A program made the translations under genes and the position numbers. Positions 16,661-25,688 of a DNA stretch of 64,000 nt are shown here, piece by piece. How positions within the stretch are numbered: the stretch's first letter is position 1; each line of letters begins with the position of its first letter. The DNA is from Paracoccus alkenifer (GTDB lineage: Bacteria > Pseudomonadota > Alphaproteobacteria > Rhodobacterales > Rhodobacteraceae), in NCBI RefSeq assembly GCF_900108405.1, contig NZ_FNXG01000002.1, positions 744,001 to 808,000 of the forward strand. Reading direction: 5' to 3'. The notes beneath the pieces were generated by a model. It made no database searches and was not told the origin of the DNA. It saw nothing but the letters and a program-made list of their open reading frames with translations.

Positions 16661-17550
16661 GCGTTTTCCCTTTCCATGATCTTGCCGGCGTGTGCAGCAC
16701 GCATCGCGTTGAAATCGGACGTCGGCGCCCAGCCCAGTTTTGCCCTTGCGCGGGCGTTTCCGAAAACCGAGGCAAGCGGGTTGCGCCGGTAATGGTCCTG
16801 GTCGACCGCCCGGGGCAGATCGCCCATGCTGGTGCGGAACCATTCCAGCGTCGGCACGGGGTGCGAGCTGTCATCGGCGCCGATGTAGAAACTGTCGAAT
16901 GTGATCCCCTGAACCTCGACTGCGGCCCTGAAGGCGCGGGCCAGATCCTCGGCGGTCACGTAATAGAACAGCCAGTGCCGCCCGGGCGCATCGACAAAGT
17001 CCAGATAGGCGCCCAGGGTTTCGGGCAGGATGACGGCCAGCGGACGCAGGCAGATCACCTCCATCTTTCCCTTGCGGGCAAAGCTTTCGCCCATCACCTC
17101 GGCGATCTGCTTGCTGACCCCGTAGGGATAGACCGGGCGGTTTTCGTGCGTCTCGTCGATCGGCAGCGATTGCGGCTGCCAGTCCGGGCGCATTTCCTGC
17201 AAGCCGCAGATCGAGATGGACGAGCAGAGCACCGTTTTTCCGACGCCCTGTTCCTCGGCGGCTTGCAGCACATGCCAGCTGCCGCGGGTGTTCACGTCGA
17301 TGTATTGCTCGGGCGGGCATCCCCAGTCGTAATCCAGCCCGGCAAGATGGACGGCGACATCCGCGCCCTTGAGCGCCGCGCGCACGGCATCGATGTCCAT
17401 CACATCGGTCCGAACGAATTCGGCCGGCTGGTCGAAGCCCAGAGGGGCAAGATCGGCATTCACCACGTCATGTGCGGCGGCGAGACATTCGATCACATGC
17501 CGGCCCACCCGGCCCGAGCCGCCGGTGACGACGACGCGCTTGCGTTCCAT
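16657..17550 (-). CDS. NAD-dependent epimerase/dehydratase family protein (extended SDR)
   Basis: A 297-residue extended short-chain dehydrogenase. It shows the Rossmann motif TGGSGRVG at residues 9-16 and the catalytic pair Tyr143 and Lys147 in YPYGVSK, with serines 110-111 in LCSSIS. Such proteins oxidise or epimerise sugars and sugar acids (for example uronate dehydrogenase, which it resembles in size), and some act on other hydroxylated compounds. Start and stop were set by the family N terminus and by overlap with the next gene. In this operon it may oxidise the product of the Rieske oxygenase, which is inference. Confidence 0.85.
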   Translation of the reverse strand: MERKRVVVTGGSGRVGRHVIECLAAAHDVVNADLAPLGFDQPAEFVRTDVMDIDAVRAALKGADVAVHLAGLDYDWGCPPEQYIDVNTRGSWHVLQAAEEQGVGKTVLCSSISICGLQEMRPDWQPQSLPIDETHENRPVYPYGVSKQIAEVMGESFARKGKMEVICLRPLAVILPETLGAYLDFVDAPGRHWLFYYVTAEDLARAFRAAVEVQGITFDSFYIGADDSSHPVPTLEWFRTSMGDLPRAVDQDHYRRNPLASVFGNARARAKLGWAPTSDFNAMRAAHAGKIMERENA

Positions 17551-17561
17551 TGCGCTTCCTT

Positions 17562-18530
17562 TCAGATATCCAGTTCCAGCTCGCGGCCCTTGCAGCGCGA
17601 GACGCAGATCATCATGTATTCGCCGTCGGCGCGTTCGGCCTCGGTCAGCACGCTGTCGCGGTGGTCGGGGATACCGCGCAGCACCCGGGTTTCGCAGGTG
17701 CCGCAGATGCCGTCCTTGCACGAGCTTTCCACCTTGATTCCGGCCGCGCGCAGCACTTCGAGGATGGATTTGCCGGCGGGCACATGCAGCCGCTGCCCGT
17801 TTGAGGCGCAGATCACGTCGAACCCGTCCCCGCTCAGGTCGGCCGGCGCCGCGGCGGCGAAGCGCTCGATGCGCAGCCTCCATGCCGCGCCCTCGTTTCG
17901 GGCCTGCAACGCATCCAGCAGCCCCCCGGGGCCGCAGGAATAGACCGTGGTCTGCCCGTCCAGCGGATCCAGCAGCCCCGCCAGATCCAGCAGCCCCGCC
18001 TGGTCATCAAAGTGAAAGCGCACCCGTGCCGGATCCAGCGCCGCCAGCTCGTCGGCAAAGGCAAGGTGGTCGCGGCTGCGCGTTGCCGCCACCAGATGCC
18101 AGTCGCGCCCCTGGGCTGCGGCCTGCCGCACCATGGGCAGGATCGGCGTGATGCCGATGCCGCCGGTGATGAACAGCGTCTTTTGTCCCGGCTCGAACGG
18201 AAAATGGTTGCGCGGCGCCGAAATGGTCAGCAGGTCGCCCTCTTTCAGGGTCTCGTGGACAAAGGCCGAGCCACCCCGGCCTGCCGCCTCGTGCAGGATC
18301 CCCACGCGGTAGCCGTCACGCCCGCCCGGATCGCCGCAAAGCGAATACTGGCGGATCAGCGGCATCCCGTCGGCGTCGCTGACCGGCAGCTTGAGGTCGA
18401 TATGGGCGCCCGGCGTCCAGTCGGGCAGGCCCATGCCATCCACCGCCGCCAGCGTCAGCCCCACGATACCCCTGGCCAGGGTATCGCGGTGCGCAACCTT
18501 GACGACTATGTCGCGCGGCTGTTCCATCAC
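17562..18530 (-). CDS. Phthalate/vanillate-type oxygenase reductase (FMN/NAD/[2Fe-2S])
   Basis: A 322-residue class IA reductase with an N-terminal flavin-binding barrel, a central NAD-binding domain (FITGGIGITPILPMV) and a C-terminal plant-type ferredoxin domain. The cluster cysteines are C271, C276, C279 and C309 (CKDGICGTC, then MMICVSRC). It passes electrons from NADH to the Rieske oxygenase encoded directly upstream, whose stop it overlaps by four bases. VanB, PobB and CntB are typical relatives. Confidence 0.93.
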   Translation of the reverse strand: MMEQPRDIVVKVAHRDTLARGIVGLTLAAVDGMGLPDWTPGAHIDLKLPVSDADGMPLIRQYSLCGDPGGRDGYRVGILHEAAGRGGSAFVHETLKEGDLLTISAPRNHFPFEPGQKTLFITGGIGITPILPMVRQAAAQGRDWHLVAATRSRDHLAFADELAALDPARVRFHFDDQAGLLDLAGLLDPLDGQTTVYSCGPGGLLDALQARNEGAAWRLRIERFAAAAPADLSGDGFDVICASNGQRLHVPAGKSILEVLRAAGIKVESSCKDGICGTCETRVLRGIPDHRDSVLTEAERADGEYMMICVSRCKGRELELDI

Positions 18531-19744
18531 TCGGCCGCGATCGCGCGGGACTTGTCGGCGGCGCGCTGATCCTCGGCCCGGTATTTATTCACCAGCCAGG
18601 TTTGCAGGCGCTTGATGACCTCTTCCTCGGCGGCAAGCGGTCCGCGCGCGGCAAAGTTCGAGTTGTAGCCGATCTGGCAGCTTCGCCAGGCATACAGGTC
18701 TTCTTCCATGACAGGCGCCAGATCCCCGACCTCGCGGTCGTAGTTGGCGCGGAAATCGTCGCGTGCCAGCGAGCTTTCCGGATACATCCAGCCCACCCCA
18801 TACATGGATTTCTGCGCCTCGACCGGCAGCCACAGGAAATACTTGACCTTGTCGGGCATCGCCACGATCAGCAGGTTCGGCGCCACGGTGATATAGGACA
18901 GCTGGGTGCGTTCCTTGTCGGTCAGGGTTTCGATGACCGGTTGCAGCACCGACTTGGTATGGGTGGGGGCGGCGTCCTTGTGCGGGCTGCACAGGTTGTA
19001 AGAGGTGATGCCCCGTTCCACGTCGTTGAACTCGACAGCCTCGTCCAGGGTGGTGCCCCGGTTCAGCTCATACATGTCGCCCCACGACGACGAATGCAGG
19101 AACATGCAGTGGTAGCATTCGTCGTTGAAGATCTTCCAGTTCCAGTCAAAGGTTTCCAGTTGCAGCGGCTCGGGGGCGCGCAGCGACGCCATGTTGTAGT
19201 TGCGAAGCTGTTCGCTCAGCTTGCCCAGCCGTTCGGACACGGGCGCAAGGCTTTCGTCAAAGGTCATGAAGATGAAACCTTCCCAGACCTCGGTGCGCAT
19301 CTTGGGCAGGCAGATTTCCGAAAGATCGACCTTGGAATTGGGATTGTCGGAAATTCCGGGTGCCGCGATGAGCTGGCCATTCAGATCATAGGTCCAGGCG
19401 TGCAGTGGGCAGCGCAGGCGGCGCAGGTTGCCTTGTCCTTCGGCGACGATCATGCCCCGGTGCTGGCATACATTGGCCATGACCCGAACTTCGCCGTCCC
19501 GGTTCCGAATCACGATCAGCGGATCCTTGCCGATGCGAATGGTGTAGTAATCGCCGGGGTTGGGAATGTCATTCGCACGGCCGACGCAAAACCATTCATG
19601 CCCGAATACGGCATTCATTTCGAAATCGAAGAATTCGTCGGTCGAAAAGACCGCTGCGGGCAGGGCGACGACCTGCTCGACCTCAAGTGTGCTGCTGGCA
19701 AAGTCACTGATGGCGATGGGCGATCTCAGGACGGGCTTGTTCAT
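18527..19744 (-). CDS. Rieske non-heme iron oxygenase, large subunit
   Basis: A 405-residue oxygenase. The Rieske cluster ligands are C93, H95, C112 and H115 (CQHRG and CPLHAW). The mononuclear iron ligands are probably H212 and H217 with an acidic residue near 347-349. The bridging position before the first histidine looks like Glu209 (ECYHC), as in oxygenases acting on quaternary amines such as carnitine and glycine betaine, rather than the usual Asp. The ATG at 19744 follows AGGAG and is preferred over longer readings. It is the first gene of a seven-gene operon. The substrate is unknown; a methylated or quaternary amine is one possibility. Confidence 0.92.
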   Translation of the reverse strand: MNKPVLRSPIAISDFASSTLEVEQVVALPAAVFSTDEFFDFEMNAVFGHEWFCVGRANDIPNPGDYYTIRIGKDPLIVIRNRDGEVRVMANVCQHRGMIVAEGQGNLRRLRCPLHAWTYDLNGQLIAAPGISDNPNSKVDLSEICLPKMRTEVWEGFIFMTFDESLAPVSERLGKLSEQLRNYNMASLRAPEPLQLETFDWNWKIFNDECYHCMFLHSSSWGDMYELNRGTTLDEAVEFNDVERGITSYNLCSPHKDAAPTHTKSVLQPVIETLTDKERTQLSYITVAPNLLIVAMPDKVKYFLWLPVEAQKSMYGVGWMYPESSLARDDFRANYDREVGDLAPVMEEDLYAWRSCQIGYNSNFAARGPLAAEEEVIKRLQTWLVNKYRAEDQRAADKSRAIAAE

Positions 19745-19893
19745 CTGCGTCTCCTGTTGGTGGGCGCACCGGGTGTGTGCTGCGACTGATCCAGTGATAC
19801 CGGGGCGCCTGCCCGCAAGGAACCAAGGGGTTCTCAAACAACAATGAATTAAATTCACAGCGCGGCGGCGGCTTGCGGCCATATCGCGAATAA

Positions 19894-19920
19894 GAAACGG
19901 GCGCCCGAGGCGCCCGTTTC
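19894..19920 (-). terminator. Hairpin terminator after the TRAP/glyoxalase operon
   Basis: Twelve-base arms (GAAACGGGCGCC and its exact complement) enclose a three-base loop, followed on the minus strand by TTATTCG. It lies eight bases beyond the VOC gene stop, so it should end the TRAP operon transcript and separate it from the Rieske operon, whose promoter then lies in the AT-richer stretch at about 19745-19890. Confidence 0.8.
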
Positions 19921-19928
19921 ATTTCTGC

Positions 19929-20363
19929 TCATGCCTGATCCAGCGGCTCTATGATTTCGATGGGGATTCCCTCGGGGTCGAGAACAAAGCCGATCATCCG
20001 GGTGCCATGCGCCATCCTGCGGGCCGGGGTCCGGATGGTCACGCCCTGGCGTTCCAGCCAGTCCATTGCCGCAACCACGTCGGGCACAATAAGGGCCAGA
20101 TGCCCGAAACATTCGCCCGCGGGATAGGGCGTGTCGCGGTCCCAGTTCCATGTCAGTTCCAGCGCGGTCCGGTCATCATTATCCCCGAACCCCAGAAAGA
20201 CGTTGGTGAAACGCCCGCCCGGATATTCCGCCCGGCGCAGGATATTCATTCCCAGCAATCCGGAATAGAACCCGATTGCCCGATCAAGATCCTGCACGCG
20301 GATCATGACATGGTCCAGCCGGAAATCCGGCCGTCCCTGCGGTGCAATGCGATCGCGCATCAT
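19929..20363 (-). CDS. VOC superfamily (glyoxalase I-like) metalloenzyme
   Basis: A 144-residue vicinal-oxygen-chelate protein with two repeated beta-alpha-beta-beta-beta modules. The metal set of glyoxalase I is visible: H18 (LDHVMIRV), E69 (ALELTWN), H88 (FGHLALIV) and E136 (IPIEIIEP), so it may be a true lactoylglutathione lyase, removing methylglyoxal via the glutathione adduct. It starts three bases after the TRAP permease gene, so it is cotranscribed with a transporter, which suggests it acts on a compound from the imported substrate or on aldehydes formed during its breakdown. Confidence 0.88.
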   Translation of the reverse strand: MMRDRIAPQGRPDFRLDHVMIRVQDLDRAIGFYSGLLGMNILRRAEYPGGRFTNVFLGFGDNDDRTALELTWNWDRDTPYPAGECFGHLALIVPDVVAAMDWLERQGVTIRTPARRMAHGTRMIGFVLDPEGIPIEIIEPLDQA

Positions 20364-20366
20364 CGC

Positions 20367-21671
20367 TCAGACGAATGCCGTCATGAACAGGACGATCTGC
20401 GGAAAGACGCTGATCAGGATCACGACCAGCACCATCAGCAAAAAGAACGGAAACGCGGCCATTGCCACCCGGGAAATCGGCTGTCCGGTCAGGGATTGCA
20501 GGATGAACAGGTTGAAGCCGACCGGCGGAGTCATCGTCGCCAGTTCGCACATCAGGACCAGAAACACCCCATACCAGATCGGATCGAACCCGGCCTGCAC
20601 GATCAGCGGCAGCGTGATCGGCAGCGTCATCACGATGATGGAGATCCCGTCAAGGAAACACCCCAGCACCAGATAAAACACCGCCAGCATCATCAGCAGC
20701 ACATAGGGCGAAAGATGCAGCGATTCGATCAGCTTGACCAGTTCCTGCGGAATATGGGCATAGCCGATCGCGCTGGACAGCACCGCCGCCGCCACCAGGA
20801 TGGTGCAGACCATAGCCGAGGTGGACACCGCCCTGAACCCCGCGTCTATCAGCACTTGCAGCCGCAGCTTGCCCATCGCCGCCACCAGCAGGATCGTGGC
20901 CGCGACGCCGACCGCCGCCGCCTCGGACGGGGTGGCAATGCCGCTGTAGATGCTGCCCAGGACCAGCCCGATCAGGATGAAGATCGGCATCAGGTCCGAA
21001 AGCCCTTGCAGCACGTCGCGCCAGTTCACGCGCCCCTCGGATTTCGGGGCAAGCGCCGGGTTCGCCACGCAACGGATCATGATGTAGACGGAATACACGA
21101 ATGCGATCAGCAGCCCCGGCAGGATCCCGGCGATGAACAGCTTGGCGATCGAGACTTCGGCCAGCACCCCATAGATGATCATGACGATGGATGGCGGGAT
21201 CAGCAGCCCCAGGCTGCCGGCCCCGGCCAGCGACCCGACCGCCAGCGAGTTGTCGTATTTGCGTTCCGCCAGCGCATCGGTGGTGATGCGACCCACCGTG
21301 GCGGTGGTGGCCGAGGTCGACCCGCTGATGGCCGCAAACAGGGTGCAGCCCAGCACATTGGTATGCAGCAACCGCCCCGGCAGCCATTGCACCATGGGCG
21401 ACAGGCCGCGAAACAGCCGGTCGGAAATATCGGTGCGAAAGATGATTTCCCCCATCCAGATGAACAGTGGAATCGCCGACAGCTCCCATGCGCTGGCGCT
21501 GCGCCAGGTCACTGTGCGCAGGATGGTGCCGACCTGCGTGATCGGCATGTCGGTGACCAGCACCATTGCCCCGATGGCCACCATGAACAGCCCGGCAAAG
21601 ACCCAGACACCCATGCCGAGAAACATGACGAGAAGCATCAGAAAGATGCCCATTCCGGAAAGAACTTCCAT
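20367..21671 (-). CDS. dctM: TRAP transporter large permease (DctM family)
   Basis: A 434-residue protein with about 12 membrane segments, the size and pattern of DctM/SiaM. Family motifs include PLFIWMGEI in the N-terminal half and the conserved PPS of LLIPPSIVMIIYG. It is the ion-coupled translocating subunit of a tripartite ATP-independent periplasmic transporter and works with the DctQ and DctP proteins encoded just upstream. The start is fixed by the first hydrophobic helix. TRAP systems carry organic acids and sometimes ectoine or taurine; the substrate is unknown here. Confidence 0.93.
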   Translation of the reverse strand: MEVLSGMGIFLMLLVMFLGMGVWVFAGLFMVAIGAMVLVTDMPITQVGTILRTVTWRSASAWELSAIPLFIWMGEIIFRTDISDRLFRGLSPMVQWLPGRLLHTNVLGCTLFAAISGSTSATTATVGRITTDALAERKYDNSLAVGSLAGAGSLGLLIPPSIVMIIYGVLAEVSIAKLFIAGILPGLLIAFVYSVYIMIRCVANPALAPKSEGRVNWRDVLQGLSDLMPIFILIGLVLGSIYSGIATPSEAAAVGVAATILLVAAMGKLRLQVLIDAGFRAVSTSAMVCTILVAAAVLSSAIGYAHIPQELVKLIESLHLSPYVLLMMLAVFYLVLGCFLDGISIIVMTLPITLPLIVQAGFDPIWYGVFLVLMCELATMTPPVGFNLFILQSLTGQPISRVAMAAFPFFLLMVLVVILISVFPQIVLFMTAFV

Positions 21672-21686
21672 TCCTGCCTCCTGCGG

Positions 21687-22283
21687 TCAACGGGCCGAAT
21701 GTGGATTTTTCGCGATCAGCTTCAGCGCGTCGGCCAGAAGCTGCACGAAAAAGATCGCCAGCCCGGCAAGGACCAGGCTTTCGGGGATCCACAGGGGAAC
21801 ATGCGCGATGGTGTCGCTGGTCACGCCGCGCATAAAGTTCCGCGAGACGGTTTTCCAGAAGATCCACGTCATGAAACCCGCAAGACACGCGGTCAGCAGG
21901 ATACAGCCCAGCCGCAGCGCCCGGTTCAGAACCGGGGACCGGACCATGTCGAGCAGAAAGGACACCCGGATCAGCGCCCCGTCCGACATGGCGCGCCCGA
22001 GTGCCAGAAAGGTCATCGCCGCCACGCTGTAGCCCACAAACTCGTCAAGCACATAGGTCGAGGTGCCAAACAGGCTGCGCAAGGCGATTTCCAGCAGGAT
22101 ATGGCTCGTGACAAAGACCAGGATCAGCATCGCGACAATGCCGCCGAATGCGGATAAAAGACGCGCCAGGCGCTGAAAGCCGGCGATCAGCCCGCGGGCG
22201 GCCGGCGCCCCGCCGGCCTCGGCGTCCTGCACATCGGTTTCAAAATCCGACTGCGCGGTTTCCATTCCCTCGAATGCCGCCAT
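21687..22283 (-). CDS. dctQ: TRAP transporter small permease (DctQ family)
   Basis: A 198-residue membrane protein with four predicted membrane helices after an unusually long hydrophilic N terminus of about 35 residues. Such subunits support the large DctM permease and contact the binding protein. Its ATG shares one base with the TGA of dctP (TGATG), so translation is coupled. The FVTSHILLEIALR segment and the first helix fit the DctQ family. Confidence 0.9.
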   Translation of the reverse strand: MAAFEGMETAQSDFETDVQDAEAGGAPAARGLIAGFQRLARLLSAFGGIVAMLILVFVTSHILLEIALRSLFGTSTYVLDEFVGYSVAAMTFLALGRAMSDGALIRVSFLLDMVRSPVLNRALRLGCILLTACLAGFMTWIFWKTVSRNFMRGVTSDTIAHVPLWIPESLVLAGLAIFFVQLLADALKLIAKNPHSAR

Positions 22284-23293
22284 CAGTTCGACTCCGCGCC
22301 TGATGTGCCCTGACGATAGGCGTCCAGGATCTGGACCCCGCTTTCGCCGACCTGCTTGAGCCAGGCGTCGATGACCGGCTGGGCGTTGTCGGCCATCTGC
22401 TGGCGAAAGGCGGGATCGACCTCGCGCTGGATGGTCATGCCCTTTGCCTCGCCCTGCTCGTAGCTTTGTGCGACGGCGTCGGCGATATTGGCCCAGGCGT
22501 GGGCTGCGGTTTCGTCGGCGGCCTGTTGCACCAGCGCGCGTTGCGCGTCGTCAAGCCCGTTCCAGACGTCAAGGTTGATCGTCGCCAGGTTGACCGTGCT
22601 GTCATAGTTGATGGCGGCGAAATGGGGGGTGTATTCGTTGAAGCTGGCGCTCAGCCCCGCCTCGATCGAGGTCAGCACCCCGTCGATGCCCCCCGCGCTG
22701 AGCTGCGGCACGATATCGGCCCAGCTCAGCTGGACGGGCGATGCGCCGGCCGTGCGAAACACCTCGGTCGAGTTGGCGTCATAGGTCCGCATCTTCAGGC
22801 CGGCGAACGACTGGGAATCGGCAAGTTCCTTGCGGCTCCACAGCCCGCTGGAGGCCCAGGGCGAGGAATACAGCAGCCGCTGGTTATAGCGTTCCAGAAC
22901 GGTGTTGAAATGCGGTTCGGCCACATCGAACAGGCGCTTGGCCTCTTGCGGGTCCGAGGTCAGGAACGGCAGCGACATCAGCAAAAACAGCGGATCCATC
23001 CCGCCAAGCGGCGCAATAAAGGTGTTGGCCAGCGGAACCGCGCCGTCACCGACCGCATCAAGCTGGTCACGCGACCTGAACCCCAACGCACCGCCGAAAT
23101 GATGGGTGATGGTAATGTCGCCATCGCTCAGTTCGGCAAGCCGCCGGCTGAAAAACTGGTCGGTCTCGCCCTGAAGCGACGTGGCCGGATATTCGTTGGG
23201 CATATCCCATGATACGCTGCCGGCATGAACGCCAGCCGTTGCAAACGCCAACGCCACCGTCGCCACAAGCGTCCTGATAGTGCCTGAGTTCAT
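22283..23293 (-). CDS. dctP: TRAP transporter substrate-binding protein (DctP family)
   Basis: A 336-residue periplasmic protein with a signal peptide of about 24 residues (hydrophobic VATVALAFATAG, cleavage near VHA). The DctP signature is visible as MRTYDANSTEVFRTAGASPVQ in the middle of the protein; the Arg in this region normally salt-bridges the carboxylate of the ligand, so an organic acid is the likely substrate. A strong GAGGGAGGA lies seven bases upstream of the ATG. It is the first gene of the dctPQM-VOC operon, which runs toward the Rieske operon and probably feeds it. Confidence 0.92.
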   Translation of the reverse strand: MNSGTIRTLVATVALAFATAGVHAGSVSWDMPNEYPATSLQGETDQFFSRRLAELSDGDITITHHFGGALGFRSRDQLDAVGDGAVPLANTFIAPLGGMDPLFLLMSLPFLTSDPQEAKRLFDVAEPHFNTVLERYNQRLLYSSPWASSGLWSRKELADSQSFAGLKMRTYDANSTEVFRTAGASPVQLSWADIVPQLSAGGIDGVLTSIEAGLSASFNEYTPHFAAINYDSTVNLATINLDVWNGLDDAQRALVQQAADETAAHAWANIADAVAQSYEQGEAKGMTIQREVDPAFRQQMADNAQPVIDAWLKQVGESGVQILDAYRQGTSGAESN

Positions 23294-23587
23294 TGCTGTT
23301 CCTCCCTCGCAATTGTCGCCCGCGCTCTCTCCCTTAGCAGAGCTGCAAAGACTTTCACGGGCCTTTGGTCAGACTCTGAGTAAACGGCGGGCCGGCAAAT
23401 TCACCAGCGCCCTCTTCTCATTCCTTTATGAAAAAAATTCACAGGGTAAGCGGGGCTTGCGCCATGGCGTTGCCGCCGGCCCGACGCCTGCCGGGGCGGG
23501 GACTGCCGGATTTTCCTGCCGGCAGCGAACTTGCGTCCCGCCGGGCCGGGGGCTAAGACGCCCGCGTTTCAGGTTCGGATGTTTGCA

Positions 23588-24055
23588 ATGAAATTTTCCC
23601 TTCGCCACGACAGCGACCTGCCTGCCGACCAGCTGTTTCGCGCCGTCAGCGGTTTTGACCGCATCGAACGGATGCTGGCCCGCCGCGGGATCGAGGCGCG
23701 CCGGGGCAGGGTGGTCGCGCCGGATCCGGGCGCCGCCTGGGACATCGGTTTCGACCTGCGCGGCAAGCGCCGCGAATTGCAGCTCGAACTGGCCGAATTC
23801 GCCGTGCCCGAGCGAATCGCCATGACCGGCATGGGCGAGGGGCTGGATATTTCGGTCGCGATAACGGTGGTGGCGCTGACCCGGGCGAAATCGCGCGCCA
23901 TCTTCGAGGTCGAGGTCAGGCCCCGCCACATGCGCGCGCGGCTGATGTTGCAAACGGCCAAGCTGGGGAAAAGCCAGCTTGACCGGAAGTTCGCCGACCG
24001 GGCCGGGCGGTTCCTGAACGACCTGACCAGCCAACAGGCCAGCCAGCAGGGCTGA
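23588..24055 (+). CDS. SRPBCC family protein
   Basis: A 155-residue protein with the START/SRPBCC helix-grip pattern: an initial beta strand, a two-helix insert, then beta strands (AWDIGFDLRG, LQLELAEF) and a long C-terminal helix (DRKFADRAGRFLNDLTSQ). Members bind hydrophobic ligands or act as chaperones; no specific role is known for this one. The ATG at 23588 gives the usual family length, and the reading further upstream is proline-rich noise. It stands alone, facing pheA tail-to-tail with three bases between the stops. Confidence 0.75.
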   Translation: MKFSLRHDSDLPADQLFRAVSGFDRIERMLARRGIEARRGRVVAPDPGAAWDIGFDLRGKRRELQLELAEFAVPERIAMTGMGEGLDISVAITVVALTRAKSRAIFEVEVRPRHMRARLMLQTAKLGKSQLDRKFADRAGRFLNDLTSQQASQQG

Positions 24056-24058
24056 GGC

Positions 24059-24970
24059 TCAGCCCTCGGCCGGGGTCTGCCGGGTGCGCAGCGGGTCCGC
24101 CGGATAGACCCCCAGAATCGTCAGGGTCGAGGTGAAATAGCGCAGTTCTTCCAGCGCGCGGGCGACGGGGGGATCCTCGGGGTGGCCCTCGATGTCGGCG
24201 TAGAATTGCGTGGCGGTGAACACGCCGTTCACCATGTAGCTTTCCAGCTTGGTCATGTTGACGCCGTTGGTCGCGAACCCGCCCATCGCCTTGTAAAGCG
24301 CGGCCGGGATGTTGCGCACCCGAAACACAAAGCTGGTCAGCATCCGGTCGCGCCCCTCGCGGTCGGGGCGGCGCGAATGATCGGGGCGGCGCGACATGAT
24401 CAGAAAGCGGGTGGTGTTGTTCTGCCGGTCCTCGATCTCGTCGGCCAGCCGGTCCAGCCCGTAGATTTCCCCGGCCAGCGGGCTGGCCAGCGCGCCCAGA
24501 TGGCGCTGCCCGGCGCGGGCCACATGCGCGGCGCTGCCGGCGGTGTCGGCGCCGGTGACGGTGCGGATGTCGTGGCGGCGCAGGAAATCGCGGCACTGGC
24601 CCAGCAGCACCGTATGGCTCATCGCCTGGGTGATCTCGTCCAGGCGCACGCCCGGCAGGCCCAGCAGGCTGATATGCACCCGCACAAAGGTTTCGTCCAC
24701 GATATGCAGCCCCGATTCGGGCAGCAGGTGGTGGATGTCGGCGACCCGGCCATAGGTCGAGTTTTCGACCGGCAGCATCGCCAGATCGGCGGCGCCGGAC
24801 CGGCAGGCCTCGACCGTGTCCTCGAATGTCGCGCAGGGCAGGGCCTGCATGTCGGGGCGGGCGCCGCGGCAGGCTTCGTGCGAATAGGCGCCCGGCTCGC
24901 CCTGAAAGGCGATCCTGCCGGTTGCCGGGAAATCTGCGGAAATGGCGGGATCGGTCACGGGATCGGTCAT
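24059..24970 (-). CDS. pheA: Prephenate dehydratase
   Basis: A 303-residue monofunctional enzyme converting prephenate to phenylpyruvate in phenylalanine synthesis. The catalytic domain (residues about 20-200) shows IAFQGEPGAYSHEA, ENSTYGRVADIHHLL and the TRF triplet in NNTTRFLIM. It is followed by an ACT regulatory domain (SFVFRVRNIPAALYKAM and LESYMVNG) that binds phenylalanine for feedback control. No chorismate mutase domain is present. The ATG at 24970 was chosen for the short unstructured lead before the first strand; longer readings are less likely. It is divergent from cycM. Confidence 0.93.
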   Translation of the reverse strand: MTDPVTDPAISADFPATGRIAFQGEPGAYSHEACRGARPDMQALPCATFEDTVEACRSGAADLAMLPVENSTYGRVADIHHLLPESGLHIVDETFVRVHISLLGLPGVRLDEITQAMSHTVLLGQCRDFLRRHDIRTVTGADTAGSAAHVARAGQRHLGALASPLAGEIYGLDRLADEIEDRQNNTTRFLIMSRRPDHSRRPDREGRDRMLTSFVFRVRNIPAALYKAMGGFATNGVNMTKLESYMVNGVFTATQFYADIEGHPEDPPVARALEELRYFTSTLTILGVYPADPLRTRQTPAEG

Positions 24971-25154
24971 ATGCGCACCTGAACGGCATCGGCGGGGGGC
25001 GCCCATGGGCGGACGCAAGCGGGGCGGGGCCGGATCGACCGGGCTGCAACAGGGGCCTGCAATCGTCGGACGCCGCCGAACTACACCTTGAACCGGCGAA
25101 GTGAAAGCGGATAGATAGCCCCCAGACACACGCCCGGACCACGAGGAAAGACCC

Positions 25155-25688
25155 ATGTTCAACACGATGACCGTGACCAAGACGGCCGGTGCGCTGATCG
25201 GATCGCTGTTGTTTTTGCTGCTGGCATCGTGGTTCGCCTCGTCGCTTTACCACGTCGGCCCCGGCCATGTCGCCGAGGGCGAAGAGGCGCCGCAGGCTTA
25301 CCGCATTGCCGTTGCCGGCGGCGATGACGACGCGGCCGCGGACGAGGCCGCCGACGAAGGCCCCGATTTCGCCGAACTGCTGGCCGCGGCCGATGTCGCC
25401 GCCGGGGAAAAGGCGTTCGGCAAATGCCGCGCCTGCCACAAGCTGGACGGGTCGAACGGCGTCGGGCCGCATCTCGACGGCGTGGTGAACCGCGACAAGG
25501 CCTCGGTCGACGGCTTCAACTATTCCAACGCCGCGCTGGAACAGGAAGGCTCGTGGGCGCCCGAGAACATCGACGCCTTCATCACCAACCCCAAGGGCTA
25601 TATGCCGGGCACCAAGATGAGCTTTGCGGGCATCAAGAACCCCACCGAGCGTGCGAATCTGATCGCCTATCTGGAAACCCAGCAGTAA
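25155..25688 (+). CDS. cycM: Membrane-anchored cytochrome c552
   Basis: A 177-residue protein with an uncleaved membrane anchor at about residues 11-30, an acidic linker rich in Asp, Glu and Ala (about 57-80), and a class I cytochrome c domain. Haem is attached at C91 and C94 with H95 as ligand (CRACH), and M155 in TKMSF is the second axial ligand. It closely matches the layout of Paracoccus CycM, which carries electrons from the cytochrome bc1 complex to aa3-type oxidase in the membrane. The gene is monocistronic and divergent from pheA. It is the best single pointer to the genus. Confidence 0.93.
   Translation: MFNTMTVTKTAGALIGSLLFLLLASWFASSLYHVGPGHVAEGEEAPQAYRIAVAGGDDDAAADEAADEGPDFAELLAAADVAAGEKAFGKCRACHKLDGSNGVGPHLDGVVNRDKASVDGFNYSNAALEQEGSWAPENIDAFITNPKGYMPGTKMSFAGIKNPTERANLIAYLETQQ

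Noticed and set aside
20007..22157. A 716-residue plus-strand frame rich in His, Gln, Asp and Arg
   Set aside because: It lies opposite the TRAP permease genes; its composition is the typical antisense image of hydrophobic codons.
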